Part shown: positions 33,397 through 41,367 of the stretch, in pieces
How the letters are laid out: the number at the start of each line of letters is the position of its first letter
Position numbering within the stretch: position 1 is the stretch's first letter
DNA from: an uncultured beta proteobacterium
GTDB lineage: Bacteria; Pseudomonadota; Gammaproteobacteria; Burkholderiales; Burkholderiaceae_C
Reading direction: 5' to 3'
DNA length: 45,855 nucleotides
NCBI GenBank assembly: GCA_903853895.1
Contig: CAINUX010000037.1
Location: 1-45,855 of the forward strand
The notes under the pieces: model-generated
Database searches by the model: none
The model's input: only the letters and a program-made list of their open reading frames with translations
What the model was told of the DNA's origin: nothing
Made by a program: the position numbers and the translations under genes

Positions 33397-34158
33397 ATGA
33401 ACATCAACCTTTTGCGCAAGACCATAGTCTTGCTGACGCTTGGGACTGCCCTCGGCACCAGTCAGGCCGAAACACTCGTGGTCTTGGGTGATCACGCGTA
33501 CGCGCCCATCATCTACACCCTGAACGGAAAGCCTGCGGGTCTGCTGCCGGCCATTCTGGAGCGTGCTTCTGCGCTGACAGGTGACCGCTACGACCTGCGA
33601 CTAACCCCGTGGAAGCGGGCCTACGAGTTGGCTGCCCGCGGAGAGGGCGGGGTCGTTGGTGTGTCGTTTAACCAGGAGCGTGCCAAGAGTTTTGACTTCT
33701 CCAGACCCATTTACGACGACGACATTCACATCGTCACCCTCAAGACCAAAACCTTCCCCTACGCCAAACTGGAAGACCTCAAGGGCAAGACCATTGGTGG
33801 CATCAGCGGCGCCAGCTATGGCGACGACGTTGACAAGGCCATTGCCGGTGGCTTGTTTGTGGTGGACCGCGACGTTGGGCAAGCCGGGCGGCTGCGAAAG
33901 CTGCTGGCCGGAAGACTGGATGCGGCCTTTATCGGCAACGGGCTGGCTGGTTTCGAAGCTACCGTCACCAGCCAGGGGGAACTGAGTAACAACCGGGCGC
34001 AGTTCGTGGTCTTGCCCGTTCCCCTTGCCCGCGACCCACTGCATCTGGCGTTTCCAAAAGGCATGAACAAGCGCGAGGCCTTGAATCGGTTTGATGCCGC
34101 GTTGGAAAAAATGAGGCAAAACGGTGAACTGAAAAAGCTGGCCACCTCCGGAAAATAG
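33397..34158 (+). CDS. periplasmic substrate-binding protein (SBP family 3-like)
   Basis: 253 residues: a signal peptide (TIVLLTLGTALGTSQA-ETL) and two alpha/beta lobes typical of family 3 solute-binding proteins, with DHAYAPIIYTLNGKPAGLLPAIL (first lobe, near residues 32-54), GVSFNQERAKSFDFSRPI, LEDLKGKTIGGISGASYG at the hinge and DAAFIGNGLAG. No transporter membrane or ATPase gene is nearby, so it may serve as a signal receptor rather than for uptake. It is divergent from the sensor kinase gene. GGAGG ten bases before the ATG supports the start. Confidence 0.88.
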   Translation: MNINLLRKTIVLLTLGTALGTSQAETLVVLGDHAYAPIIYTLNGKPAGLLPAILERASALTGDRYDLRLTPWKRAYELAARGEGGVVGVSFNQERAKSFDFSRPIYDDDIHIVTLKTKTFPYAKLEDLKGKTIGGISGASYGDDVDKAIAGGLFVVDRDVGQAGRLRKLLAGRLDAAFIGNGLAGFEATVTSQGELSNNRAQFVVLPVPLARDPLHLAFPKGMNKREALNRFDAALEKMRQNGELKKLATSGK

Positions 34159-34183
34159 CGCCGCAAGCAGCGCTGATCTGGCG

Positions 34184-35746
34184 CTATGGCATTTTCGGGT
34201 AACCCGTAATCTGCTGGATGGCCCGGTACAGCGGCTGAAGCCTGCCATACATCTTCTGGTACACGCGATGGTACAGCGCGTCATAGGTGGCGTGGTTCGC
34301 GGCAACCGGCTCGAAGGTCTTGCCGATGCGGGTCATGGCCTTGAGCGCGGTATCAAAGTCCGGGTGCAAGCCTAGTCCCACGGCTGCGTCAATGGCGGCA
34401 CCCAGACCAGACGTTTCATACACATGCGGGCGCGACGTGGGCAGGCCAAAGATGTCGGCGGTGAGTTGCATGGCCGCGTCGCTCTGCGAGCCCCCGCCCG
34501 AAACGCGCAGTTCAGTGATGGGTACGCCGCTGCGCTTCTCGATGCGCTCCTTGCCCTCGCGCAGCGCGTAGGCCAGGCCTTCGAGGATAGCGCGGTAGAC
34601 GTGGGCGCGGGTATGCACATCGCCAAAGCCGATGATGGCGCCCTTGGCCTCGGGGCCCGGGATCTTGATGCCCGGTGACCAGTAGGGTTGCAGCATCAGG
34701 CCCATGGAACCTGGCGGCACCGAGTTGACCAGTGCATCAAACAGCACCTCGGGCGCAACACCGGTCTGGGCCGACTGGTTCTGCTCGTGGTGGCCAAACT
34801 GCTGCTTGAACCAGTTGACCATCCAGTAGCCACGGAAGATCTGCACCTCGGTGCTATAGGAGCCGGGTATCGCCGACGGGTAGGGCGGGATGAAGGGTGT
34901 CACCTCCAGATACTTCGCGCTGGTGGTGTTGATGGTGGCCGTAGTGCCGTAACTCAGGCAGCCGATGTGCGGCTGCTGACAGCCTGCACCGATGACCTCG
35001 CAGGCCTTGTCCGCGGCAGCAGCCATCAGCGGCGTGCCCACGGGTATGCCGGTGGCGGCGCTCGCTGCCGCGTTGATGCTGCCCATGCGGGTGCCAGGCG
35101 TCACCAGTTGCGGAAACCACTCCGGTTTGACGGCCAGCGCTTGCCACTTCCAATCGCTGGCTTTGGCCCATGCCAGCTTTTTGTAGTCAAACGGGACATA
35201 GCCCACTTGCGAACCGATGGAGTCCACAAAGCTGCCGCACAGACGGTAGTTCAGGTAGCCCGACAGCATCAGGTATTTGTCGGTCTGGTCCCAGATGTCG
35301 CGCTGGTGGGCCCTGATCCAGTTGGCCTCTGCCTCACCCCGAAAGTAGTTGATGGTGTGTTGCACGCCGGCCAGCTTGAAGCCCAGCTTCCACAACAGGC
35401 CGATAGGAGGCACGTCATCGGTGCGGCGCTGGTCCAGCCAGGTGATGGCGGGGCGCAGGGGCTTGCCGTGCCGGTCCAGGTTGATCACGGTGCCGCGCTG
35501 CGTGGTGACGGCCACGCCCCGCACCGTGTCGCGCACGCCAGGGTTCTGCGCCCATAGGGTTTGGCAGGCGGTGCAGACGGCCTGCCAGTAGTCCTCGGGG
35601 TCATGCTCGGCCCAGCCCGGATGCTCCGAGAAATAGGCCTCCAGATGCACCTGCGTCTTGGCAACGATATTCCCCTGCAGATCAAACAACAGCGCGCGCA
35701 CGCTCTGCGTACCGTTGTCGATGGACAGGATGGTGGGCTCAGACAT
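34184..35746 (-). CDS. FGGY family carbohydrate/polyol kinase
   Basis: 520 residues with the two-domain FGGY fold: ILSIDNGTQSVRALLFD opens the first ATPase domain, HPGWAEHDPEDYW and ITWLDQRRTD follow as substrate-side motifs, and the second domain carries GCLSYGTTATINT and LRVSGGGSQSDAAMQLTADIFG. These kinases phosphorylate sugars or polyols such as glycerol, xylulose or erythritol. It is unlike classical GlpK in detail, so the substrate is left open; with glpD next door, a polyol entering glycerol-phosphate metabolism is likely. GGAGA precedes the ATG. The start overlaps the glpD 3' end by eight bases. Confidence 0.9.
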   Translation of the reverse strand: MSEPTILSIDNGTQSVRALLFDLQGNIVAKTQVHLEAYFSEHPGWAEHDPEDYWQAVCTACQTLWAQNPGVRDTVRGVAVTTQRGTVINLDRHGKPLRPAITWLDQRRTDDVPPIGLLWKLGFKLAGVQHTINYFRGEAEANWIRAHQRDIWDQTDKYLMLSGYLNYRLCGSFVDSIGSQVGYVPFDYKKLAWAKASDWKWQALAVKPEWFPQLVTPGTRMGSINAAASAATGIPVGTPLMAAAADKACEVIGAGCQQPHIGCLSYGTTATINTTSAKYLEVTPFIPPYPSAIPGSYSTEVQIFRGYWMVNWFKQQFGHHEQNQSAQTGVAPEVLFDALVNSVPPGSMGLMLQPYWSPGIKIPGPEAKGAIIGFGDVHTRAHVYRAILEGLAYALREGKERIEKRSGVPITELRVSGGGSQSDAAMQLTADIFGLPTSRPHVYETSGLGAAIDAAVGLGLHPDFDTALKAMTRIGKTFEPVAANHATYDALYHRVYQKMYGRLQPLYRAIQQITGYPKMP

Positions 35747-37373
35747 GGCTGCTCTCCGGTGTGGTCGCCCAGGGGGTCGGGCTGTAGTGCTGCTGCCACA
35801 GCGTCCGGTAGGCGGATTCCTCGGCCTCCCATCGCGCATCGTCCCAGCCGAGTTCGCCCTGGCAGATGGACCGAATGCGGGGCAACAGGTCGACGCCGCC
35901 GCCGCGCAGCAGCAAGCCCAGGCGGGTGCGGCGCAGCATCAGGTCTTGCAGGTGCACAACAGCCTCATGGCGCGCCGCCCAGCGCAACTCCACCCACAGC
36001 GTTTCGGTGCCGCTGATGGTTTGCAATTCATTGTCCTCTGCCGCCGCCACGACGTTGTCTGCCAGCGGTCCGTAATGGCCTTGCAGGCGCTGGCGTTGGT
36101 GGGTGCTCAAACCACCATGCAGCGGCAGCGCCGCAGCGCTCGCCAGTAGCGGACTGTTGATGGGCAATTCCTGCGCATGGGGCAATCGCTGCGCAACGTG
36201 CCGCAAGGCGTCCAGCGCGATCAACCGGAAGGTGGTCAGCTTGCCACCGGTCACGGTGAGCAGGCCCTGCTCCATCCAGACCGCGTGGTCGCGTCCTTCC
36301 TTGGACGGGTCGGCTTTGCCGGTGTCCACTACCGGGCGCACGCCGGCGTAGGTGGCAATCACGTCGTCCGGCGTGAGACGCAGTTGCGGAAACTGAAACT
36401 GCAGTGCATCCATCAGGTAGCTGATTTCGGCCGGGGTGATGCTGGCCTCCTGCTGCAAGTCGCCCGCGTGGTCGATATCGGTAGTGCCGACCAGTGTGGC
36501 ACCTTCCCACGGAAAGACGAACACCGGCCGCCCATCCTTCGGGTGCATCAGGCTGACGGCCTGTGCCACCGGCAAGCGCCAGGCCGGCAGCACCAGATGG
36601 CTGCCGCGCAGCGGGCGCAGCCGGGCAACCGCGCCCTGCTGCTGGCGCAGCCCATCGGCCCAGGCCCCGGTCGCATTGATCACCACCGTGGCCCGCACGG
36701 CATGGGGCTCGCCGCTGACGGAATCGACCACGCGCACGCCATTGACGTCACCGTCAGTGCGGTCATCCATGCGCAACAACTTCTCCACCCGCAGGTAGTT
36801 GATGGCCACGCCGCCCAGGCTGCGGGCCTCTTGCAGCACGCGCAGCACCAGCCGCGCGTCATCAGTCTTGGCATCCAGGTAGCACATGCCGCCCTTCAGA
36901 TCCGTTCGATCGATGTGGGGTGCCAGCATCAGGAATTCATCAACGGGATAGTGGTGGCGCGCCCGTTGTCCGGCCATGCGGTCGTAGACGGCCAGGCCCA
37001 GCTGAAACAGCCATCGCCCCGGCTTGCGGCCCCGGTAGTCGGCAAAGGCAAAACTCTGCGGGTCCACCAGACCCTGGGCCTGGTGCAGCAGGTGCTGACG
37101 CTCGCGCACGGAGTCGCGGGTCAGACGCAACTGGCCTTGCTTCAAGTAACGCAGGCCGCCATGCACCAGCTTGGAGGAGCGACTGGACGTGCCCCAGGCA
37201 AAGTCTCGCTGTTCGACCAACAGTACCGTGAGTCCCCGGCGCGCCGCTTCGAGCAGAATGCCGGCGCCGGTGATGCCGCCGCCGATGACGATGATGTCCC
37301 ACGTGCGGTCCAATAGCGGGGCCAGCGGTTGCGCCCTGGGGTCTGGTGGTGCCATGGCATGCACCGTGGTCAT
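35739..37373 (-). CDS. glpD: glycerol-3-phosphate dehydrogenase, FAD-dependent
   Basis: 544-residue flavoenzyme that oxidises glycerol-3-phosphate to dihydroxyacetone phosphate and passes electrons to quinone at the inner membrane. The FAD site is IIVIGGGITGAGILLEAARRG near residue 28 (Rossmann motif), followed by TSSRSSKLVHGGLRYL, LRGSHLVLP, VFVFPWEGATLVGTTD and VTGGKLTTFR, all typical of GlpD. The usual length is about 500. Its ATG overlaps the stop of the upstream oxidase gene (ATGA), so the three genes form one unit. A much longer frame upstream on this strand is the shadow of that oxidase. Confidence 0.93.
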   Translation of the reverse strand: MTTVHAMAPPDPRAQPLAPLLDRTWDIIVIGGGITGAGILLEAARRGLTVLLVEQRDFAWGTSSRSSKLVHGGLRYLKQGQLRLTRDSVRERQHLLHQAQGLVDPQSFAFADYRGRKPGRWLFQLGLAVYDRMAGQRARHHYPVDEFLMLAPHIDRTDLKGGMCYLDAKTDDARLVLRVLQEARSLGGVAINYLRVEKLLRMDDRTDGDVNGVRVVDSVSGEPHAVRATVVINATGAWADGLRQQQGAVARLRPLRGSHLVLPAWRLPVAQAVSLMHPKDGRPVFVFPWEGATLVGTTDIDHAGDLQQEASITPAEISYLMDALQFQFPQLRLTPDDVIATYAGVRPVVDTGKADPSKEGRDHAVWMEQGLLTVTGGKLTTFRLIALDALRHVAQRLPHAQELPINSPLLASAAALPLHGGLSTHQRQRLQGHYGPLADNVVAAAEDNELQTISGTETLWVELRWAARHEAVVHLQDLMLRRTRLGLLLRGGGVDLLPRIRSICQGELGWDDARWEAEESAYRTLWQQHYSPTPWATTPESSHV

Positions 37374-38998
37374 GGCGTGTGGGTGGAAGTGGGGTTGGAC
37401 GCGGGCGCAGGTAGCAGCTTGCCGGGGTTCATCATGCCTTCGGGGTCGAAGTGCAGGAAAAGGCTGCGCATGGCCGACAAGCCCAGCGGGCCTTTCTCGG
37501 CCTCCAGATACGGCGCGTGGTCCAGCCCAACACCGTGCTGGTGGCTGATGGTGCCGCCATTGGCCACAATGGCCTTGCACACCGCTGTCTTCAGGCTGCG
37601 CCAGCGGGCCAGGTCGGTCCCATAGTCGCCAGAAAGGCGGTAGGCAAACGTGGTGTACACGCTGGCCCCTTGGGCATAGACGTGGGACAGGTGGGTGTAG
37701 GTGTGCACGCGCTCGCCACTCTGTGCCAGCGCATGCGTGGCGGCACTTTCCATGGCCAGCATCATGGGCGTCACGCGGGGCCAGTCGCAGGCGGTTTCCA
37801 CTGTGTCGATGGCGTACCCCTTGAGCCACAACGAATTGCGCAAGTAGACGTTGCGAAACCGATTCTCTTTCCACTTCTTGCCCATGGCCTGCCCGATGGC
37901 GACCCCTTGATGGCTGCGTGCAATGCGTTGGGCGCTCTTGAGCGCATGGGCCACGGTATCGCTCTGGCCCGTGGCACCAATCATCAGCATGCATTTCTGG
38001 TCTTTGCAACCGCGCCAGGCCAGGTAGCGCTCCAGCAGACCGATGAGGGTCTTGTGCCCAGCCATTGTCAGCGTGGTCAGCGTCTCCACCGGGTTGGACA
38101 GGCGCAGCATGGACAGTGGCAGCTTGGCCTGCACGATGGAGCGCACGGCTGCTTGCGCCTGCTCCCAGCTGGGGAAAAACAAGGTGTGGAACTCTTCGCG
38201 CTGCGGCAGTGGTGTGATACGCACCGTGGCTTCGGTCAGGATGCCGATGCGCCCCTCCGAGCCCAGCACCATTTCGCGCAAGTCCGTGCCCGCCGCCGAG
38301 GCCGGAAACGTGGCCACATTCAGCGTCCCCACGGGTGTCTCGACCGTGCCTCCGGCGAACAACTGCTCGATGCGGCCGTAGCGCAGCGACTGCTGGCCCG
38401 ATGAGCGCGTGACCACCCAACCGCCCAGCGTGGAGTATTCAAACGACTGCGGAAAATGCCCCAGCGTGTAGCCCTGCGCCCGCAATTGCGCCTCCAGGTC
38501 CGGGCCCAGCACGCCAGCGCCAAAGGTGGCCAGCTGGGCCTGGCGGTCCAGGTTGATCAGGCCGCACAGACGCGACAAGTTGATGGTCAGCACAGCCTGC
38601 CCGCCTTCGGGCACCGTCAGGTGGCCGACGACGCTGGTGCCGCCGCCCATGGGAATTACAGCCGCGCCGCAGGCTGCAGCGTAGTGCAGCAAGGCCCGAA
38701 CCTGTTCGCCATTTTCGGGAAAAGCCACGCCGTCGGTCACCACGCCCACCTTGCCGCTGCGCATCTTCAACCAGTCGGGCAGGCTGTGGCCCAGGCTGTT
38801 GCGCATGCGGGTCTCGGCTCGGGTGTCGACCAACGGATGGGCCGGCAAGCGGCTTGGCGGTATGCCGGCACAGGCCTGTGCCAGGGTCGCATCTGCCGAT
38901 GGTACGCCGGCGCCGATGCGCTGCTCCAGAAACTGCATGGCCTCCGCAGGCAGGACCAGTTCTATCGCATCGTCACCCCAGCCATTCCAGCGCTTCAT
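37370..38998 (-). CDS. FAD-binding oxidase, alkyldihydroxyacetonephosphate synthase-like
   Basis: 542 residues of the PCMH-type FAD family. The FAD-binding domain includes IPMGGGTSVVGHL and FPQSFEYSTLGGWVVTRSSGQQSLRYGRIEQL, and the C-terminal part ends in SHQHGVGLDHAPYL and FDPEGMMNPGKLL, as in alkyl-DHAP synthases and glycolate/lactate oxidase subunits. Alkyl-DHAP synthase makes ether lipids; bacterial relatives beside glpD and a polyol kinase may instead oxidise a hydroxy acid or sugar acid. The ATG at 38998 has AGGAGA upstream and is preferred over upstream in-frame starts. It is the first gene of the operon, divergent from an AraC regulator. Confidence 0.88.
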   Translation of the reverse strand: MKRWNGWGDDAIELVLPAEAMQFLEQRIGAGVPSADATLAQACAGIPPSRLPAHPLVDTRAETRMRNSLGHSLPDWLKMRSGKVGVVTDGVAFPENGEQVRALLHYAAACGAAVIPMGGGTSVVGHLTVPEGGQAVLTINLSRLCGLINLDRQAQLATFGAGVLGPDLEAQLRAQGYTLGHFPQSFEYSTLGGWVVTRSSGQQSLRYGRIEQLFAGGTVETPVGTLNVATFPASAAGTDLREMVLGSEGRIGILTEATVRITPLPQREEFHTLFFPSWEQAQAAVRSIVQAKLPLSMLRLSNPVETLTTLTMAGHKTLIGLLERYLAWRGCKDQKCMLMIGATGQSDTVAHALKSAQRIARSHQGVAIGQAMGKKWKENRFRNVYLRNSLWLKGYAIDTVETACDWPRVTPMMLAMESAATHALAQSGERVHTYTHLSHVYAQGASVYTTFAYRLSGDYGTDLARWRSLKTAVCKAIVANGGTISHQHGVGLDHAPYLEAEKGPLGLSAMRSLFLHFDPEGMMNPGKLLPAPASNPTSTHTP

Positions 38999-39034
38999 AT
39001 CGATCTCCTGTGCATTCGGGTGCAGCATCCGATT

Positions 39035-39057
39035 GCTACACTGGACGCCACTGTAGC
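39035..39057. promoter_or_regulatory. palindromic operator candidate between oxidase and araC-type genes
   Basis: GCTACACTGG (39035-39044) and CCACTGTAGC (39048-39057) are inverted with one mismatch around ACG. The site lies 37 bases from the oxidase start and 52 bases from the AraC-type start, and TACACT within it resembles a -10. It could be the binding site through which a regulator controls both directions. AraC proteins usually bind direct repeats, so another regulator is possible. Confidence 0.45.
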
Positions 39058-39108
39058 CACCCCCGCCCGCGGTGTATTGCGCTTTCATGACAAAGAGCTT
39101 GTTCCATC

Positions 39109-40164
39109 ATGCCAACCCGCGACTTCGCCACGTCTAGCCCCTCGGGCGGCCGGGTGGCGGGCGCGTACGTGCAACCGCTGCTGGAGCTGGCCGTGGAGCG
39201 CGGTGTGGGCTTGGCGGCATTGGCCGTTGCCGCCGGTTTGCCTGAAGACGCGCTGTCCCCCATGCCCGAATCCCTGGCCGCCGCAGACTATGTGCGCCTG
39301 CTGGATGCGGGCGCCGAGCTGGCCCGCCACCCGCACTTTGGCCTGCACGTGGGGGAGCGGGTCAAACTCGGGACCTACAGCGTCTATGGTCTGATCCTGC
39401 TGAGCTGTCGCGACCTGGGACAAGCCTTTGCACAAACTCTGCGCTATGAAAGCCTGGCACATGATCTGGGCCGCTCCGAGCTGGGCGTGCAGGATGGCAC
39501 CGCCCATTACCAATGGCACAGCCACTTTCCACATGCCAGCCGCCACCTGGCCGAGAGCGTGTTCGCCGGCGTGCGCGTGTTCGGCAACTGGCTGGCCGGC
39601 ACGCCCTTGCCCGCGGCACCGGTGTCCTTCACCCATGGCGCCCCGGCCGACGTCAGCGAACACCACCGCCTGTTTGGGCCGGATGTGGAGTTTGGCGCCA
39701 GCACCAATTGCGCCCGCTTCGATGCGGCGCTGCTAGCCCTGCCCGTTCCCAATGCCGATGTCGGGCTATACCCGGTATTGCAGCAGCATGCCGAACAGCT
39801 GCTGCAGAAGAAATTGCGCGTGCAGGGCGAAGCGGGAATCGTGGCCCTGGTGCGGGCCAGCATCGCCAGCCACCTGGCGCAAGACAGTGCCAGTCTGACC
39901 CGGATCGCTCAGGATGCAAACCTGTCACCGCGCACGCTGCAACGCAAGCTCAGCGACGCAAACACCAGCTTTCAGCAGCTGCTGGACCAGACGCGCCAGG
40001 CGCTGGCGCAAGGGTATTTGCTGCGTCCCGACTTAAGCCTCGCCGACATTGCATTTCTGCTGGGCTACCAGGACCAGAGCGCGTTCAACCATGCGTTCAG
40101 AGAGTGGACGGGCGGCAGCCCGGGCAGTTACCGAGAGAGGCGCGGACAACCCGGGGCGGTCTGA
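39109..40164 (+). CDS. AraC family transcriptional regulator (OruR/VirS-like)
   Basis: 351 residues. The N-terminal part is of the Arabinose_bd type (LGTYSVYGLILLSCRDLGQAF), and the C-terminus holds the double helix-turn-helix: LTRIAQDANLSPRTLQRKLSDANTSF (first motif, near residues 263-288) and LSLADIAFLLGYQDQSAFNHAFREW (second motif). Regulators with this plan respond to small metabolites and usually activate a neighbouring catabolic operon. Being divergent from the oxidase-glpD-kinase operon makes that operon its likely target. Confidence 0.92.
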   Translation: MPTRDFATSSPSGGRVAGAYVQPLLELAVERGVGLAALAVAAGLPEDALSPMPESLAAADYVRLLDAGAELARHPHFGLHVGERVKLGTYSVYGLILLSCRDLGQAFAQTLRYESLAHDLGRSELGVQDGTAHYQWHSHFPHASRHLAESVFAGVRVFGNWLAGTPLPAAPVSFTHGAPADVSEHHRLFGPDVEFGASTNCARFDAALLALPVPNADVGLYPVLQQHAEQLLQKKLRVQGEAGIVALVRASIASHLAQDSASLTRIAQDANLSPRTLQRKLSDANTSFQQLLDQTRQALAQGYLLRPDLSLADIAFLLGYQDQSAFNHAFREWTGGSPGSYRERRGQPGAV

Positions 40165-40181
40165 CGGGACTTGCACCCTTT

Positions 40182-41153
40182 TTAGGTCATCAGGGCCACG
40201 GCACTGGCGAAGGTAAAAAACGCCGCCGCGGTGGACACCAGAATGATGCGCGCAATGCGCCCGTTGTCGGCGCCAAAGCGTTCGGCCAGCAGGGACACGT
40301 TGCTGGCGCTGGGCAGTGCCGACAACAGCACCAGCACTGTCAGGGCAAAACGGTCCAGCGGCACGCCCATCTGGATGGCGCCCGCCCCCACCAGCAAGAC
40401 CAGCAAGGGGTGCAAAAAGAGTTTGATAGCGGCCACCGGCACCACTTCCATCCAGTGCACGGGGTGGGCCTCACCGGACTGCGCCATCAACTGGGAACGC
40501 GCCAGCACCGCACCAATGGTAAACAACGCCACCGGCGAGGCCGAATCGGCGAGCAGCCCCACGGTCTGCACGACGGGCTTGGGCAAATCCAGTTGCAAGG
40601 CCGACACCACGGCACCCAACAAAATGGACCAGGGCATGGGGTTGGTGGCCACGCCCTTGAGGGCATTTTTGGCGGCCTGCCCGGCCGATGAGCCCTCACC
40701 ACCATCCCCATCCAACCGTGACAGTGCAATGCACAAGGATGTGGTGATCACCATGTCGACCAGAATCGTGACGATTGCTGGCCCGGCAGCCTTGGGGCCC
40801 AACAAGGCGACCAAAAGGGGCACCCCCATAAAACCGGTATTGGGAAAGGCGCCGACCAGGGCACCAAAGGCAGCATCATTCCAGCCAATGCGCCCGTGCC
40901 GCGTCACTGCCACGACAAAGCCCACCATGACCAGCGCACACGCGAGGTAGGTCAGCGCCACATGGGGGTCCAGCAACTGCGCAATCGGCGTGCTGGCGCC
41001 AAAGCGGTACAGCATGCACGGCAATGCGAAAAACAACACAAAGCTGTTCAGCCCGGGGATGGCAGCCATGGGCAACATGCCCCGGCGTGCGGCCACAAAG
41101 CCACACAGGACCAGCGCGAAAAAAGGAAAGGTGACGGTAAGGATTTGCAGCAC
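40182..41153 (-). CDS. AEC family transporter
   Basis: 323 residues with about ten hydrophobic segments, opening with LQILTVTFPFFALVLCGFVAARRG and containing FGALVGAFPNTGFMGVPLL, as in the auxin efflux carrier family. Bacterial members move malate, malonate or other small organic acids. The GTG at 41153 gives the usual family N-terminus; an ATG at 41210 would add 19 polar residues before it, and neither has a good binding site. It converges on the AraC-type gene and is divergent from rep. Confidence 0.87.
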   Translation of the reverse strand: MLQILTVTFPFFALVLCGFVAARRGMLPMAAIPGLNSFVLFFALPCMLYRFGASTPIAQLLDPHVALTYLACALVMVGFVVAVTRHGRIGWNDAAFGALVGAFPNTGFMGVPLLVALLGPKAAGPAIVTILVDMVITTSLCIALSRLDGDGGEGSSAGQAAKNALKGVATNPMPWSILLGAVVSALQLDLPKPVVQTVGLLADSASPVALFTIGAVLARSQLMAQSGEAHPVHWMEVVPVAAIKLFLHPLLVLLVGAGAIQMGVPLDRFALTVLVLLSALPSASNVSLLAERFGADNGRIARIILVSTAAAFFTFASAVALMT

Positions 41154-41213
41154 GGGTGGATTGTCCGGTATTTTTGACGCCCCACTGGACTTCAATGCAC
41201 AAGAATGCACTCC

Positions 41214-41264
41214 TATTATGATAGCTAACTAGTTAGCATTTACGAGGGCTAGAGGCCATTTTTA
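41214..41264 (+). repeat. dispersed repeat copy 7 (shortened)
   Basis: GCTAACTAGTTAGC is a perfect 14-bp palindrome replacing the usual GCTA-N9-TAGC, only six bases follow instead of 18, and then GAGGGCTA and GAGGCCATT as in the other copies. It lies in the gap between the divergent AEC-type and rep genes, near their promoters. Confidence 0.6.
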
Positions 41265-41367
41265 TCAGGGACTACATAAAATATACCCAAAATGGGTATT
41301 GCTGTGTCATTTCATGCCCCCACGCACGCCCGGTAAGATGGCGCGCTTGTCTGCCTGCAAAGCCTGA

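Noticed and set aside
35739-38420. A reverse frame of about 890 codons suggesting a GlpD fusion protein
   Set aside because: The first 350 codons are a shadow of the AGPS-like gene in another frame and have no family resemblance; glpD starts at 37373 with an ATGA overlap.
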